A DNA stretch of 64,000 nucleotides from Acidovorax benzenivorans (GTDB lineage Bacteria; Pseudomonadota; Gammaproteobacteria; Burkholderiales; Burkholderiaceae_C). Below the pieces are notes generated by a model that had not been told where the DNA came from, did no database searches, and saw only the letters and a program-made list of their open reading frames with translations. Position 1 is the stretch's first letter; every line of letters starts with the position of its first letter. Position numbers and translations under genes: made by a program. Location: assembly GCF_028680575.1 (NCBI RefSeq), contig NZ_JAPCKI010000019.1, positions 39,924 to 103,923 on the forward strand, read 5' to 3'. Positions 37,898-46,832 of the stretch are shown in pieces.

Positions 37898-38413
37898 ATG
37901 CCCACCTCATTGCAAATGGCCGCTGGAGACCCTGAGCTGGCTGCGGCCGTGCGCCGCGCGCGCAAGCTGCTGCACCGGCGTGCCGTGGTGGCGGCGGCGG
38001 CCAGCGTGGTGCCCGTGCCAGGGCTGGACTGGGCCGTCGATGCCGCCCTGCTCTCCCGCCTGATCCCACAGATCAATACCGAATTCGGCCTATCGGCCGA
38101 ACAGATCGACCAGTTGGATCCGAAAAAGCGGGAGCAGGTGCAAAAGGCGGTGGGCCTGGTGGGGTCTGTGCTCATCGGCAAGCTGATCACCCGCGAACTG
38201 GTCATCCGCGCCACGCAAACGGTGGGTTTGCGCCTGAGCACCAAGCAAGTGGCCAAATATGTACCTCTGGCGGGCCAGGCCATTGCGGCCACCATTGGCT
38301 ACGCCACGCTGCGCTATCTGGGCGAGCAGCATCTGCGCGACTGCATCCGCGTGGTGCAACAGGCTCAGCTGCGATTGCCGCCACCGATGGCCCCTTCAGT
38401 GGTCAGGCACTGA
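37898..38413 (+). CDS. hypothetical protein, possibly DUF697/EcsC-like
   Basis: 171 aa. A basic N-terminal helix (AAVRRARKLLHRRA) is followed by hydrophobic stretches (VVPVPGLDWAVDAALLSRLI; VGLVGSVLIGKLI; YVPLAGQAIAATIGYATLRYLG) that look membrane-associated. The pattern resembles DUF697/EcsC-like proteins by eye only. There is no good ribosome site before the ATG; the tandem repeat lies immediately upstream. A strong terminator follows. Confidence 0.6.
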   Translation: MPTSLQMAAGDPELAAAVRRARKLLHRRAVVAAAASVVPVPGLDWAVDAALLSRLIPQINTEFGLSAEQIDQLDPKKREQVQKAVGLVGSVLIGKLITRELVIRATQTVGLRLSTKQVAKYVPLAGQAIAATIGYATLRYLGEQHLRDCIRVVQQAQLRLPPPMAPSVVRH

Positions 38414-38436
38414 CCCATAAAGATGAGGCGGCTGAC

Positions 38437-38467
38437 AGCAAAAAGGGCCCAATAGGCCCTTTTTGCT
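38437..38467. terminator. strong bidirectional terminator
   Basis: AGCAAAAAGGGCC and GGCCCTTTTTGCT form a perfect 13-bp stem with a 5-base loop. A-tract and T-tract lie on either side, as expected for termination in both directions between the converging genes that end at 38413 and 38495. Confidence 0.9.
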
Positions 38468-38494
38468 TCGTTGCGGCGCTTTGCCGACTGCACG

Positions 38495-40174
38495 TCAGCT
38501 GGCTGAGCAGACAAAACTGCTGGCATCTTCCACGCTGCCCGAGCCCTTGTACTTGGCAAACTGCGGGTAGGGGCACAGGGGCCGCGTGCGGTTGGGAAAG
38601 TCGGTGTTGGTGGGCAGCGCCTTGGCCGCAATGCTCTGCGGGGCGACGCCCTTCTCCACCCAATCCACCATGGTCTGGATCGAGTCGAAGTTGTCGGTGG
38701 CCGGGCCACCCGAGCAGTGGTTCATGCCGGGCACCAGGAAGGTCCGCGCAAAGTTCTGCGTGGCCGCCACACCGCCGTTATTGGCAGACAGCCGCTCGTA
38801 GTAGTCCCCCGTGTCAAACGCCGAGAAGATCGGGTCGGACATGCCGTGGATGAACAACAGCTTGCCGCCGCGCTGCTTGTAAGCCGCCAATTTGTCGTCG
38901 GCATAGGTGTCGTAGATGGCCGAATACGCCGCCATGCGTGCAGGGTCGGTGTCAAAGTTGAAGGCCAGCGGGTTGAACGAAAGGTCAGGCGGCGTGAAGA
39001 ACTCATTGACCAGCGCATCCACCATCAGCGTGATGTAGCGCGCATCGGGCGTGGCGGTGGTCGAGTTGCCCAACGTCCACGACCGCCAGCCGGGCGCCGC
39101 CAGCCCGGCATCCCAAGGCTGGCCGGTGTACAGCGCCTTGCCCGCAGAGTTGCGAGGGCCAGCGAAAACGCTCTTGAGCGCGCCCACCTGGGCGGACGAC
39201 AGGCAACTGTCGGTCTTGCCGCCACTGCATTGCAGCACGGAGGGGTCAAACGCCTTGCAGGCGTTGACGTTCTGGGCCAGGCCGTCCACCACGCCGTCGG
39301 CGGCGTCGCAACTGGCATTGACGGCGTTGGCCACCAGCTTCAGGTCGGTGCTGCTGAAGGCCTTCGAGAGAATGCGGTTGCCAGTGGCGTCTTGTGGCGC
39401 AATAGTGTTGAACTGAATGGTGTTCCACATGGCGGCCACGGTGGCGCCGCTGGACACCCGCATGGCGGGGGCCCCGGCGGTGATGCCGTCGAAATAGTCC
39501 GGGAACCGCTGCGAAAACATCATGCCCTGGCGCCCGCCGCCCGAGCAGCCCGAGAAGTACGAGTAGTCCGGCTTGCGGCCATAGCGCGTGCTGATGAGCG
39601 ACTTGGAGGCCACGGCCGTCTTGTCGTAAGCGTTGTAGGCATGGTCGATGCGCGCCTGCGGGTCTGCCCCGAAGCTGGCGCTGGTGCCTGTGTGGCCCGC
39701 ATCGGTGGACACCACCGCAAAGCCCTGCCCCAGGGGCGACGGTGTGCCACCCGAAATGCTGGAGCTAAGCGAGGTGTCGCGCAGGATGCCGTCGTTGCCG
39801 CCCCCGCCGATGAACAGAAAGCGCCCGTTCCAGCGGTCGGGCAGGCTCAACTGAAAACCGATCGCATAGTTCTTGCCATCCACACCCACACGCGGGTTGA
39901 TGGCGCCCGTAACCACGCAATGCCCTGGCAAAAAGTCGCCCGTGGCAGCACCGCCGGGGCGGCGTGTGCCGGGTGGCACATAGCTGGTGCTCAGCGTGGT
40001 GCTGCTGAGCTGTGCGTTGGTGCTCAAGGCAGCACAGGCCGCCGCCGGGTTGGCACTCTCGGTCGCCAGCACGGCGTTGCCGCCGCCGCAGGCGCTGAGC
40101 AACAGCGGTAGCAGCATCGCGGCAGGCAGCGCGGCACGATGTACGGTAGGGGTATCCAATGGCAGAGATGGCAT
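38495..40174 (-). CDS. tannase/feruloyl esterase family lipoprotein
   Basis: 559 aa. An N-terminal lipobox (LLPLLLSACGGG) predicts membrane anchoring. The alpha/beta-hydrolase core has the Ser motif GCSGGGRQGM, Asp in IHGMSDPIFS and His in VPGMNHCSGGP; the neighbouring Cys pair would form the disulfide that joins Ser and His loops in this family. It should cut aromatic esters such as gallate or hydroxycinnamate esters. CAGGAGA precedes the ATG. It lies 195 bases after the Bug gene on the same strand. Confidence 0.88.
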   Translation of the reverse strand: MPSLPLDTPTVHRAALPAAMLLPLLLSACGGGNAVLATESANPAAACAALSTNAQLSSTTLSTSYVPPGTRRPGGAATGDFLPGHCVVTGAINPRVGVDGKNYAIGFQLSLPDRWNGRFLFIGGGGNDGILRDTSLSSSISGGTPSPLGQGFAVVSTDAGHTGTSASFGADPQARIDHAYNAYDKTAVASKSLISTRYGRKPDYSYFSGCSGGGRQGMMFSQRFPDYFDGITAGAPAMRVSSGATVAAMWNTIQFNTIAPQDATGNRILSKAFSSTDLKLVANAVNASCDAADGVVDGLAQNVNACKAFDPSVLQCSGGKTDSCLSSAQVGALKSVFAGPRNSAGKALYTGQPWDAGLAAPGWRSWTLGNSTTATPDARYITLMVDALVNEFFTPPDLSFNPLAFNFDTDPARMAAYSAIYDTYADDKLAAYKQRGGKLLFIHGMSDPIFSAFDTGDYYERLSANNGGVAATQNFARTFLVPGMNHCSGGPATDNFDSIQTMVDWVEKGVAPQSIAAKALPTNTDFPNRTRPLCPYPQFAKYKGSGSVEDASSFVCSAS

Positions 40175-40309
40175 GGTGGGTCTCCTGGGTTGATCGTTCT
40201 TGTGGGGGGCTAAGCAATGGGCCCAGCGCTGCCCTGCGACAGCCGCTTGGGTGTCGCTGAGCGGGTAGTGCTGCGTTCCTCAGGGGGGGCGAAGGGCGCT
40301 ACCCCTCCC

Positions 40310-40364
40310 GCATTGCCCAGCAATGCGAGCGAAGGGGAAGCCCCCCGGCGCTGCCGGGGTTTTT
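40310..40364. other. paired hairpins between the Bug and tannase genes
   Basis: GCATTG/CAATGC (40310-40326) and CCCCGGC/GCCGGGG (40343-40359, followed by TTTTT) are two hairpins in a GC-rich gap. The T-run lies on the plus strand, opposite to both flanking genes, so they are not a clear terminator for the Bug gene. Confidence 0.4.
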
Positions 40365-40369
40365 GCGAA

Positions 40370-41407
40370 TCAGTCGGCCTTGAAGCCCGTGGCGGCCACG
40401 GCCTTGCCCCAGGTCACCGTGTCGGCCGCGATGATGCGGGCGAACTCTTCGCGGGTGGTGCCCGTCACGCGAAAGCCCGCCTCTTCGAGCTTGGCCTTGC
40501 CTTCGGGCGATTGCACGGCCTTCATCACATCGGCCTGCAGGCGCGCCAGGATGTCGGGCGGCGTCTTGCCGGGCGCCACGATGCCGAACCACGAGTTGAA
40601 CTCCAGGCTGGGGTAGCCCTGCTCCTTGATGGTGGGCACATCGGGCAGCGCGTTGGACCGGGTGCCGCCTGTGGTGCCCAGCGCCGCCAGCTTGCCCGCC
40701 TTCACGTTGGGCGCTGCCAGGCCCACGCTGGCAAACACACCCTGCACATCGCCACTGAACAGGCCGCCCAGTGCATCGGTGGTGTTTTTGTAGTGCACGG
40801 GCTCGGGTTTGAGCTTGACGGCCTCGCCAAACATGAAGGCGCCAAAGTGCCCCGGCGTACCCGCGCCAAAAGTGGCCAGGAACAGGCCCTTTTGCTGCTG
40901 GGTCCAGGCCACGAAGTCCTTCACATTGCGTGACGGCACCTTTTGCGGGTTGACCAGCAACGCAAAGTCGGCGGTGACCACCTGGCTGACGGGTGCAAAG
41001 TCTTTTTGCGGGTCATAAGGCAGCTTGTTGTAGCTGCTGGGGGCAATGCTGAGCTGGCCGGTTTCGCCCAGCATCAGCGTGTAGCCATCGGGGGTGGCGC
41101 GCGCGGCCTCGGTCGCGGCGATCAGGCCGCCGGCTCCGGGCTTGTTGTCCACGATCACGCCCAGGTTGCCCCAGCCCTCCGACAGCTTTTGCGCCAGCAG
41201 CCGCGCCACGATGTCAGGCCCCGTGCCCGCCGGAAAGCCCACGATGATGCGCACCGGTTTGTTGGGGTAGCCCGCCGTCTGCGCCAGCGCGCCGGTCGCT
41301 GGCGCGAGGCCCGCCACCACCGTGGCCGCCAGGCAGACGCTGCGCAGGGCATGGCGACGAGAGAACCTGCGAGAGAGACTGCGGGTGAGTGTGGAAAAAG
41401 AGGTCAT
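40370..41407 (-). CDS. tripartite tricarboxylate transporter binding protein (Bug family)
   Basis: 345 aa from ATG 41407, with GGAGA upstream. An Arg-rich (RRFSRRHALR) signal peptide precedes the family pattern YPNKPVRIIVGFPAGTGPDIVARLLAQKL, then VIVDNKPGAGG, and PDGYTLMLGETG. It binds an organic acid in the periplasm and presents it to TctAB-type membrane parts, which are not in this window; lone Bug proteins are common in Comamonadaceae. Neighbouring tannase and DUF3237 genes suggest an aromatic acid ligand, as inference. Confidence 0.92.
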   Translation of the reverse strand: MTSFSTLTRSLSRRFSRRHALRSVCLAATVVAGLAPATGALAQTAGYPNKPVRIIVGFPAGTGPDIVARLLAQKLSEGWGNLGVIVDNKPGAGGLIAATEAARATPDGYTLMLGETGQLSIAPSSYNKLPYDPQKDFAPVSQVVTADFALLVNPQKVPSRNVKDFVAWTQQQKGLFLATFGAGTPGHFGAFMFGEAVKLKPEPVHYKNTTDALGGLFSGDVQGVFASVGLAAPNVKAGKLAALGTTGGTRSNALPDVPTIKEQGYPSLEFNSWFGIVAPGKTPPDILARLQADVMKAVQSPEGKAKLEEAGFRVTGTTREEFARIIAADTVTWGKAVAATGFKAD

Positions 41408-41478
41408 GGCAAGGTCTCCAGGGTGTTGTTGTGTGCTGTCGGTCATCAAGAAAAAAGAAATGCAGGGCTGCGGCGCGG

Positions 41479-41964
41479 CTACATCAGCTCCCAGAAGCGC
41501 ATGGCCACGGCGTCGGGAAATCGCGCCCCGGTGCCCGTGAACATGCGCTCCCCAACCCAGCGCAGAGCGGGCGACGCCGTTTCGAACTGGGGGCTGCAGC
41601 GAAAGTAGATCTGCGCCGGGTCCACCACTTCGCCACGCAGCAGGCGGGCCATCAGCTCGGGCGGACCAGACCGCACAGCGCGGTTCTGCACGTAAACCAG
41701 GTCACCACCGTCCGTCTCCAGCGTGTAGCGGGCATCCAGCTCGGCCAGGGTGTCGCTCACGATGAGCTGAAAGTCCGCCCCACCCGGCATCACCCTCGCC
41801 TGCCAGCCATCGCCTTTGGCCAGCCCGCCCGTGATGGGGATCAGTCGCCGCAGGCCGTGCACGGTACGGCCTACCTCTTGCGGCGCGCCCACCTCCACGC
41901 GCAAATCGGCAAAAAATCTCAAGCGGGGTTCCATCAAGGGCACGGGTTCGGTCATGGGCTTCAT
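41479..41964 (-). CDS. DUF3237 domain protein
   Basis: About 161 aa from ATG 41964 (another ATG at 41955). The core EPRLRFFADLRVEVGAPQEVG, RRLIPITGG and the ending CSPQFETASPALRWVGERMF match DUF3237, a beta-barrel family of unknown biochemistry often found near aromatic catabolic genes. It lies 71 bases before the Bug gene on the same strand and is divergent from the LuxR regulator. Confidence 0.85.
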   Translation of the reverse strand: MKPMTEPVPLMEPRLRFFADLRVEVGAPQEVGRTVHGLRRLIPITGGLAKGDGWQARVMPGGADFQLIVSDTLAELDARYTLETDGGDLVYVQNRAVRSGPPELMARLLRGEVVDPAQIYFRCSPQFETASPALRWVGERMFTGTGARFPDAVAMRFWELM

Positions 41965-42132
41965 CTTTCGGGTGTCTGACAAGGGGCGGCGAACACAAGG
42001 GCTGCATTCGGGCTGCACGCGCCCACCGGCTTGCGTTGGTTGCACCTAGCGTAAATCCCGTGGTGCTTGACCCGTGTCATCCCTGAAGATGACAGCAATG
42101 ACCAAGCCCACCCGGCACAACCCGCGCAACCC

Positions 42133-42993
42133 ATGAGGCACTGGCTCCCTGCAAGCACCCTCGGAGGCGGCGTCGCGCCCACCCCCAACCTCACGGGCTC
42201 TGCCTTGGGCGCCATGGTTCACCAACTGGGCGATGACGGGTTTGCCTGCGGCATGCTGCAAGAACTGGCGCCTGTGCTGCCCGCCGCATCGTGGTCGGTG
42301 TACCGCACGGGGAACCATTGCAAACCCACGCTGTTCATGTCGGCCAGCCACGGCATTCCTGACACCACGCAGGACTGCTGGTGGGCCTACCTGTCGGGCC
42401 CCTACCGCACCGACCGCACCTGGGGGCGCTCGCTGGACGAAGCCGCGCCCCCCGAATCACCCACCCAGTTGTGCCACTTGACGGCACGCGAGGTGGACGC
42501 AGAACACCGCGCCCGCGTGTACGAGGCCCATGGCGTGGCAGAGCGGGTGTCGGTGGTCGAACACGAGAGCGATGGCTCCGTCTTTGCCGTCAACTTCTAC
42601 CGCCATCAGCACCAAACGCCGTTCCAGGACCGGCAGATCAGCGACTTTGAAGGCATGGCCCCGGTGCTGCTGGCGCTGACCCGCAAACACATCGCCCTGG
42701 CCCAGCGCCCTGGCGCACTGCCGCTGCCCCTCCCGGCAACAACACACGCGGCGCAATCTCTGCTGTCCCACAGCCTGCCCGCGCTGCGCGAGCGCCTGCT
42801 GCGCGCCCACGCGGGGCTGACCGAGCGCGAGCTGGACGTATGCGCCCGCCTGCTGCAAGGCATGACCCAGGAGGGCATTGCCTGCGACCTGGGCCTGAGC
42901 CTGCCCACCGTCAAGACCTACCGCAACCGCGCGTTCAGCCGCATGGGCATTCACTTTCGCAACGAGCTGTTTGCCCAAGTATTGAGCATGTGA
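42133..42993 (+). CDS. LuxR-type transcriptional regulator
   Basis: About 286 aa. The C-terminal helix-turn-helix is typical: LTERELDVCARLLQGMTQEGIA, then LSLPTVKTYRNRAFSRMGI. The N-terminal ~200 residues have no family I recognise (they are not clearly an autoinducer-binding domain). An ATG at 42133 was chosen over a TTG at 42067; neither has a good ribosome site. It is divergent from the DUF3237-Bug-tannase string and is the obvious candidate to control it. Confidence 0.82.
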   Translation: MRHWLPASTLGGGVAPTPNLTGSALGAMVHQLGDDGFACGMLQELAPVLPAASWSVYRTGNHCKPTLFMSASHGIPDTTQDCWWAYLSGPYRTDRTWGRSLDEAAPPESPTQLCHLTAREVDAEHRARVYEAHGVAERVSVVEHESDGSVFAVNFYRHQHQTPFQDRQISDFEGMAPVLLALTRKHIALAQRPGALPLPLPATTHAAQSLLSHSLPALRERLLRAHAGLTERELDVCARLLQGMTQEGIACDLGLSLPTVKTYRNRAFSRMGIHFRNELFAQVLSM

Positions 42994-43119
42994 GGCCCAC
43001 TGAGCGCGGCGCTTGGTGAGCCCCTGGGATGCTTCATCCCCCCTTAATGTTGGCCGCGTCCAATGCAGTTTGTGGGCAGTCAGTCCACATGCTCCAAATC
43101 AATGACACCAACATTCACC

Positions 43120-43377
43120 ATGAAACTGCATATCGCCGCCCTTGTTCTCGCCCTTGGTTCTACCGCTGCATTTGCGGGCCCCTCCTGCAATGTTCCAGAA
43201 GAAAAATGGATGAAAGAGGCCGATTTCAAGACCGGGCTCGAAAAACAGGGCTACCAGATCCGGACCTTCAAGGTCAGCAAAGGCAAGTGCTACGAAATCT
43301 ATGGCCTGGACAAAGCGAGCAAGAAGGTAGAGATCTATTTCGACCCCGCCACCGGCGCTGAAATCGAGCGCAAGTAA
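43120..43377 (+). CDS. small PepSY-like periplasmic protein
   Basis: 85 aa with a signal peptide (LHIAALVLALGSTAAFA). The mature part, EKWMKEADFKTGLEKQGYQIRTFKV, then GKCYEIYGLD and KKVEIYFDPATGAEIE, has the fold pattern of PepSY-type small proteins. It is followed by cytochrome b561 and a two-component system, a set often seen together in betaproteobacteria; its role is not established. Confidence 0.8.
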   Translation: MKLHIAALVLALGSTAAFAGPSCNVPEEKWMKEADFKTGLEKQGYQIRTFKVSKGKCYEIYGLDKASKKVEIYFDPATGAEIERK

Positions 43378-43433
43378 GCCTCAGCCAGCGCCCCAATCCC
43401 AGTCCTGCCTCTCGCCAGCACCCCGAGTTGTCC

Positions 43434-43979
43434 ATGAAACCTGTCCCTCTCCACCCCCCTTTTGCCGCCACCAAGGTGTGGGACCCGTTTGTCCGCATTT
43501 TTCACTGGAGCCTGGTGAGCTGCGTGATCCTGAACCAGTTTGTACTGGAGCCTGGAGAAACAGCGCACGAGTGGGTGGGCTACACCGCCAGCGCCCTGGT
43601 CCTGGCACGCCTGCTCTGGGGCTTTGTAGGCAGCCGGCACGCGCGGTTCAGCGATTTTTTCCCCACCCCTCACAAGCTGGCAAGGCACCTGGGTGCGTTT
43701 CGCAATGGCGAGCATCCGGTCTACCTGGGCCACAACCCCCTCGGGGCGCTGATGATGCTGGCCTTGATGGCCATCGTTCTGGCCCTGGGCATGACGGGGT
43801 GGCTGCAAACCACCGACACATTCTTCGGCGAAGAATGGCTGATGGAGTTGCACGAAGTGCTGGCCAATGGACTGCTGTTGGCGGCTGGGCTGCACGCTGC
43901 GGCGGCCATCGTGATGGGACGGCTGGAGCGGGTGCGCCTGGTGCGGGCCATGGTCACCGGTACCAAGCAGCACTTTTGA
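43434..43979 (+). CDS. cytochrome b561-type membrane protein
   Basis: 181 aa with four hydrophobic helices and the heme-ligand His residues in RIFHWSLV, AHEWVGY and LHEVLANGLLLAAGLHAAA. It belongs to the Ni/Fe-hydrogenase-type b cytochromes, which carry electrons across the inner membrane between quinones and a partner. No hydrogenase is nearby; the likely partner is unknown, perhaps the PepSY protein before it. It ends 14 bases before the response-regulator gene, so all are probably one operon. Confidence 0.88.
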   Translation: MKPVPLHPPFAATKVWDPFVRIFHWSLVSCVILNQFVLEPGETAHEWVGYTASALVLARLLWGFVGSRHARFSDFFPTPHKLARHLGAFRNGEHPVYLGHNPLGALMMLALMAIVLALGMTGWLQTTDTFFGEEWLMELHEVLANGLLLAAGLHAAAAIVMGRLERVRLVRAMVTGTKQHF

Positions 43980-43993
43980 GGGACCGGGCTCAT

Positions 43994-44683
43994 ATGCGAC
44001 TGTTGCTGCTGGAAGACGATCAAACCTTGGGCGAAGGGTTGCGGGACTTCCTGCAGCACGACGGCTATCTGGTGGACTGGTGTACCACCCTGGGGCAGGC
44101 CCGGGGCCTGGTGACGGAGCCCTACGACGCTTGGCTGCTGGACTGGAACCTGCCCGATGGCTCCGCGCTGGACTGGCTGCGCAGCCTGCGGGCCAAGGGA
44201 GCCAAAACACCGGCCCTGGTACTCACTGCGCGCGACATGCTCAGTGACCGCATCCATGGCCTCGACAGCGGGGCCGACGATTTCCTGGTCAAGCCCTTTG
44301 CACCCGAGGAGCTGTGCGCCCGGCTGCGCGCACTGTCCCGCCGCATGGCAGGTGGCGCGCCCTGCAAGACGTTTGGCGCGGTGGATGTGCTGCTGGCCGA
44401 CAAAGAAGTGCGGCTGCACGGCCAACGGGTGGAACTGACCGCCCGTGAATGGGCGGTGCTGGAGGCGCTGGTGTTGCGCGCGGGGCGCTCGGTGTCGGCG
44501 TCTGACCTGGAAGCCCTGGTGCTGGGGCTGGACAGCGAACTGGCCAGCAACGCGCTGCAGGTGCACATCTTCCATCTGCGCAGCAAACTGGGCAAGGGCC
44601 TGATCCAGACGGTGCGCGGCATGGGCTACCGCATCGAGGCACCGCCGATCAAGCCAGTTTCCGCACCGGTTTTCCAAGGGTAG
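43994..44683 (+). CDS. OmpR-family response regulator
   Basis: 229 aa. A receiver domain (acidic LEDD at the N-terminus, phospho-acceptor Asp in LLDWNLPDG, Lys in FLVKPFAPEEL) and a C-terminal winged helix (LTAREWAVLEALVLRAG; VHIFHLRSKLGKGLIQTVRGMGYRIE). It resembles the QseB/PmrA branch. It pairs with the kinase starting 4 bases after its stop codon. Confidence 0.93.
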   Translation: MRLLLLEDDQTLGEGLRDFLQHDGYLVDWCTTLGQARGLVTEPYDAWLLDWNLPDGSALDWLRSLRAKGAKTPALVLTARDMLSDRIHGLDSGADDFLVKPFAPEELCARLRALSRRMAGGAPCKTFGAVDVLLADKEVRLHGQRVELTAREWAVLEALVLRAGRSVSASDLEALVLGLDSELASNALQVHIFHLRSKLGKGLIQTVRGMGYRIEAPPIKPVSAPVFQG

Positions 44684-44687
44684 GCAC

Positions 44688-46016
44688 ATGGACCTGCGCA
44701 TGACCCACCCCAAACCACCGTCCATCCGGGGGCGGCTCGTCCAATCGCTGCTGTGGATCTCCATCGCATTCGGCCTGTTGACCTCTGTGGTGGTCTGGTA
44801 CGTGATCGCCCATGAGATGAGCGAACTCATGGACCAGGAACTGCGCGAGGCCGCCGAGATTTTCCACAGTGTTATGGCCATCCAGCCCGATCTGGGCACC
44901 AACGGCCAAAGCGCCACCAAACACTTTGACTACGAGGAACACCTGGTCTGGCAAGTGGTGGACGCACCTTCAGGCCGCGTCCAAAGCCGCTCACACAAGG
45001 CCCCCGAGCAGGCCTTGCAGAGCGCGCCTACCGAGGTGATCGCTTGGACGCAAGACGGACAATGGCGCACGTTCACGTCGGTTTTCAGCCAGCGCCCCGA
45101 GCAGTTTCTGGTAGTGGCACAAAGCCGCAAAGAGCGGGACGAAGTGAATGGCGAAGTGGTTTGGTACACGCTGATGGCCGCGCTGTCCATGAGCCTGCTG
45201 TCGGCCCTGCTGATGAACTGGCGGATTCGGCAGGAGCTTCGCCCGCTGGCAGCTCTGGGCCAAGGCGTACAACACTACGACCCCCTTCGCCCCGACACCG
45301 CGCCCAAGACCGCACCGAGGCAGGAGCTGCTCCCCATCGAGCAGGCTATTGGCGACCTGGGGCACCGGCTGGCGCAGCGGATCATCAGCGAACGCGCGTT
45401 CACCTCCCATGCGGCCCACGCCCTGCGCACACCCGTGGCGGGCATCGACGTGCAACTGGCCCTGGCGATCCAGGAGGCGCCCGAATCGATCCGACCGCGT
45501 CTGGTACGCGCACGAAACGCTGCGGGCCGACTGGGCCGGGTCATGCAGGCGCTGCTGATGATGTTTCGCAGCGGCATGGAGCCACAGCGCCAGGAGGTTG
45601 ACCTGCGTCAGCTCATCGATGCGCTGGCGTTTCATGACATGGCCATCGCCATCCACCAGACCACCCCGGTGAACGCCGACCCTGATCTGCTGGCCGCAGC
45701 GTTGCTGAACCTGCTGGACAACTCGCACCGTTTCAACGCCCACCAGGTCACCATCACTGCGCTGCAGGAGGGCGCAGACACCGTGTTGCGCGTTCAGGAC
45801 GACGGCGATGGCTGCCAACCCCACACCAAAGCCCGTTTGCAGCAATCGCTGCAGCAGCAGGCCTATGGCGAAGGCAGCGCCATGCGCGGCCTGGGGTTGG
45901 TGCTGGCGGACCTGGTAGCCCGTGCACACGGTGGCTACACCCTGCTGCCAGACTGTGCAACGGGCTTTTCCATTGAGCTGCACTGGCCTGCCGCCCCACC
46001 GGCTTCTGCCGCCTGA
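44688..46016 (+). CDS. two-component sensor histidine kinase
   Basis: 442 aa. Two membrane helices (about 25-45 and 160-185) bound a periplasmic sensor region. The phospho-accepting His is in SHAAHALRTPVAGI, followed by the ATPase boxes LLNLLDNSHRF (N box), DDGDG and GLGLVLADLVARAHGG. It should phosphorylate the preceding regulator. The signal is unknown; the co-encoded cytochrome b561 and PepSY protein suggest a redox or envelope cue. An ATG at 44700 is a possible later start. Confidence 0.92.
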   Translation: MDLRMTHPKPPSIRGRLVQSLLWISIAFGLLTSVVVWYVIAHEMSELMDQELREAAEIFHSVMAIQPDLGTNGQSATKHFDYEEHLVWQVVDAPSGRVQSRSHKAPEQALQSAPTEVIAWTQDGQWRTFTSVFSQRPEQFLVVAQSRKERDEVNGEVVWYTLMAALSMSLLSALLMNWRIRQELRPLAALGQGVQHYDPLRPDTAPKTAPRQELLPIEQAIGDLGHRLAQRIISERAFTSHAAHALRTPVAGIDVQLALAIQEAPESIRPRLVRARNAAGRLGRVMQALLMMFRSGMEPQRQEVDLRQLIDALAFHDMAIAIHQTTPVNADPDLLAAALLNLLDNSHRFNAHQVTITALQEGADTVLRVQDDGDGCQPHTKARLQQSLQQQAYGEGSAMRGLGLVLADLVARAHGGYTLLPDCATGFSIELHWPAAPPASAA

Positions 46017-46067
46017 CGGTGCACCAGCCCCTCCAAGATCCCTTGAAATGACCATGAAGAGAAACTC

Positions 46068-46790
46068 ATGAAACGCGCGCCAAAACCGACCAAACCCTTG
46101 CAGGTTGCGCCGCTGTGTATCGCACTGTCCAGCCTGGCGGGCGCGCTGCACGTTCATGCAGAAGCGCCCATGCACACCGACGACGCGGGCACGCTGACCC
46201 AAGGCGCCATGAAGCTTGAAGGCGTCTTCAGCCGCGACGACAAGACCCGAGGTGCCGAGCTGCTCTTTGGCGCTGGCGTTGCCCCCCAGCTGGAGATGGA
46301 GGTGTCGCTGGCGCATGCCAAAGACACGGCCATGAACCCTTCCACCACCGTCCACAGGCGTGGCTGGGGGGTGAAGTGGGTGCCCATCCAGAACGAAACA
46401 GGCTGGTCGGTGGGTGCGCGGTTCGACATGGGCCACTCCCGCGTTCGCGACCACGCCACCCCACAGCGCTTTACCGACCGCGAAACCGCCCTCACAGCGT
46501 TGGCCAGCTACCGGCTGGCCAACGCACAGGTGTTGCACCTCAATGCAGGCCACAAAATCTTCAGGGCACAAGGCACCCGCCACCGCGCGGCCACCTGGGC
46601 CATGGGGTATGAAATCCCGCTCACCGAACCACTGCAACTCACGTCCGAGGTCTACGGCGAACAAAGGTCGCGCCCGGACAAGGCCGTGGGCTTGCGCTAT
46701 GCGATCACCGACGGGCTGAAGGCATCTGCCGCCGTGGGCCGCGGCAATGGGCGCACGTTCAGCCAGGTGGGCATGGCCTGGGAGTTTTAG
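46068..46790 (+). CDS. exported protein, possible outer-membrane beta-barrel
   Basis: 240 aa. Signal peptide (PLCIALSSLAGALHVHA) then TDDAGTLTQGAMKLEGVF and many alternating strands with aromatic ends, finishing in ...WEF, like a small outer-membrane barrel with terminal Phe. Family not recognised with confidence. GAAGAGAAA precedes the ATG. It follows the kinase gene by 51 bases on the same strand and may be regulated by the system or serve with it. Confidence 0.7.
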   Translation: MKRAPKPTKPLQVAPLCIALSSLAGALHVHAEAPMHTDDAGTLTQGAMKLEGVFSRDDKTRGAELLFGAGVAPQLEMEVSLAHAKDTAMNPSTTVHRRGWGVKWVPIQNETGWSVGARFDMGHSRVRDHATPQRFTDRETALTALASYRLANAQVLHLNAGHKIFRAQGTRHRAATWAMGYEIPLTEPLQLTSEVYGEQRSRPDKAVGLRYAITDGLKASAAVGRGNGRTFSQVGMAWEF

Positions 46791-46832
46791 GCGCCGTCCG
46801 GGACGCGGCCGCCACGGCACAATCGGCGGCCT

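Noticed and set aside
40343..40364. Strong hairpin with T-run as terminator of the Bug gene
   Set aside because: The T-run is on the plus strand, while the Bug and tannase genes are on the minus strand. Reported only as a hairpin.
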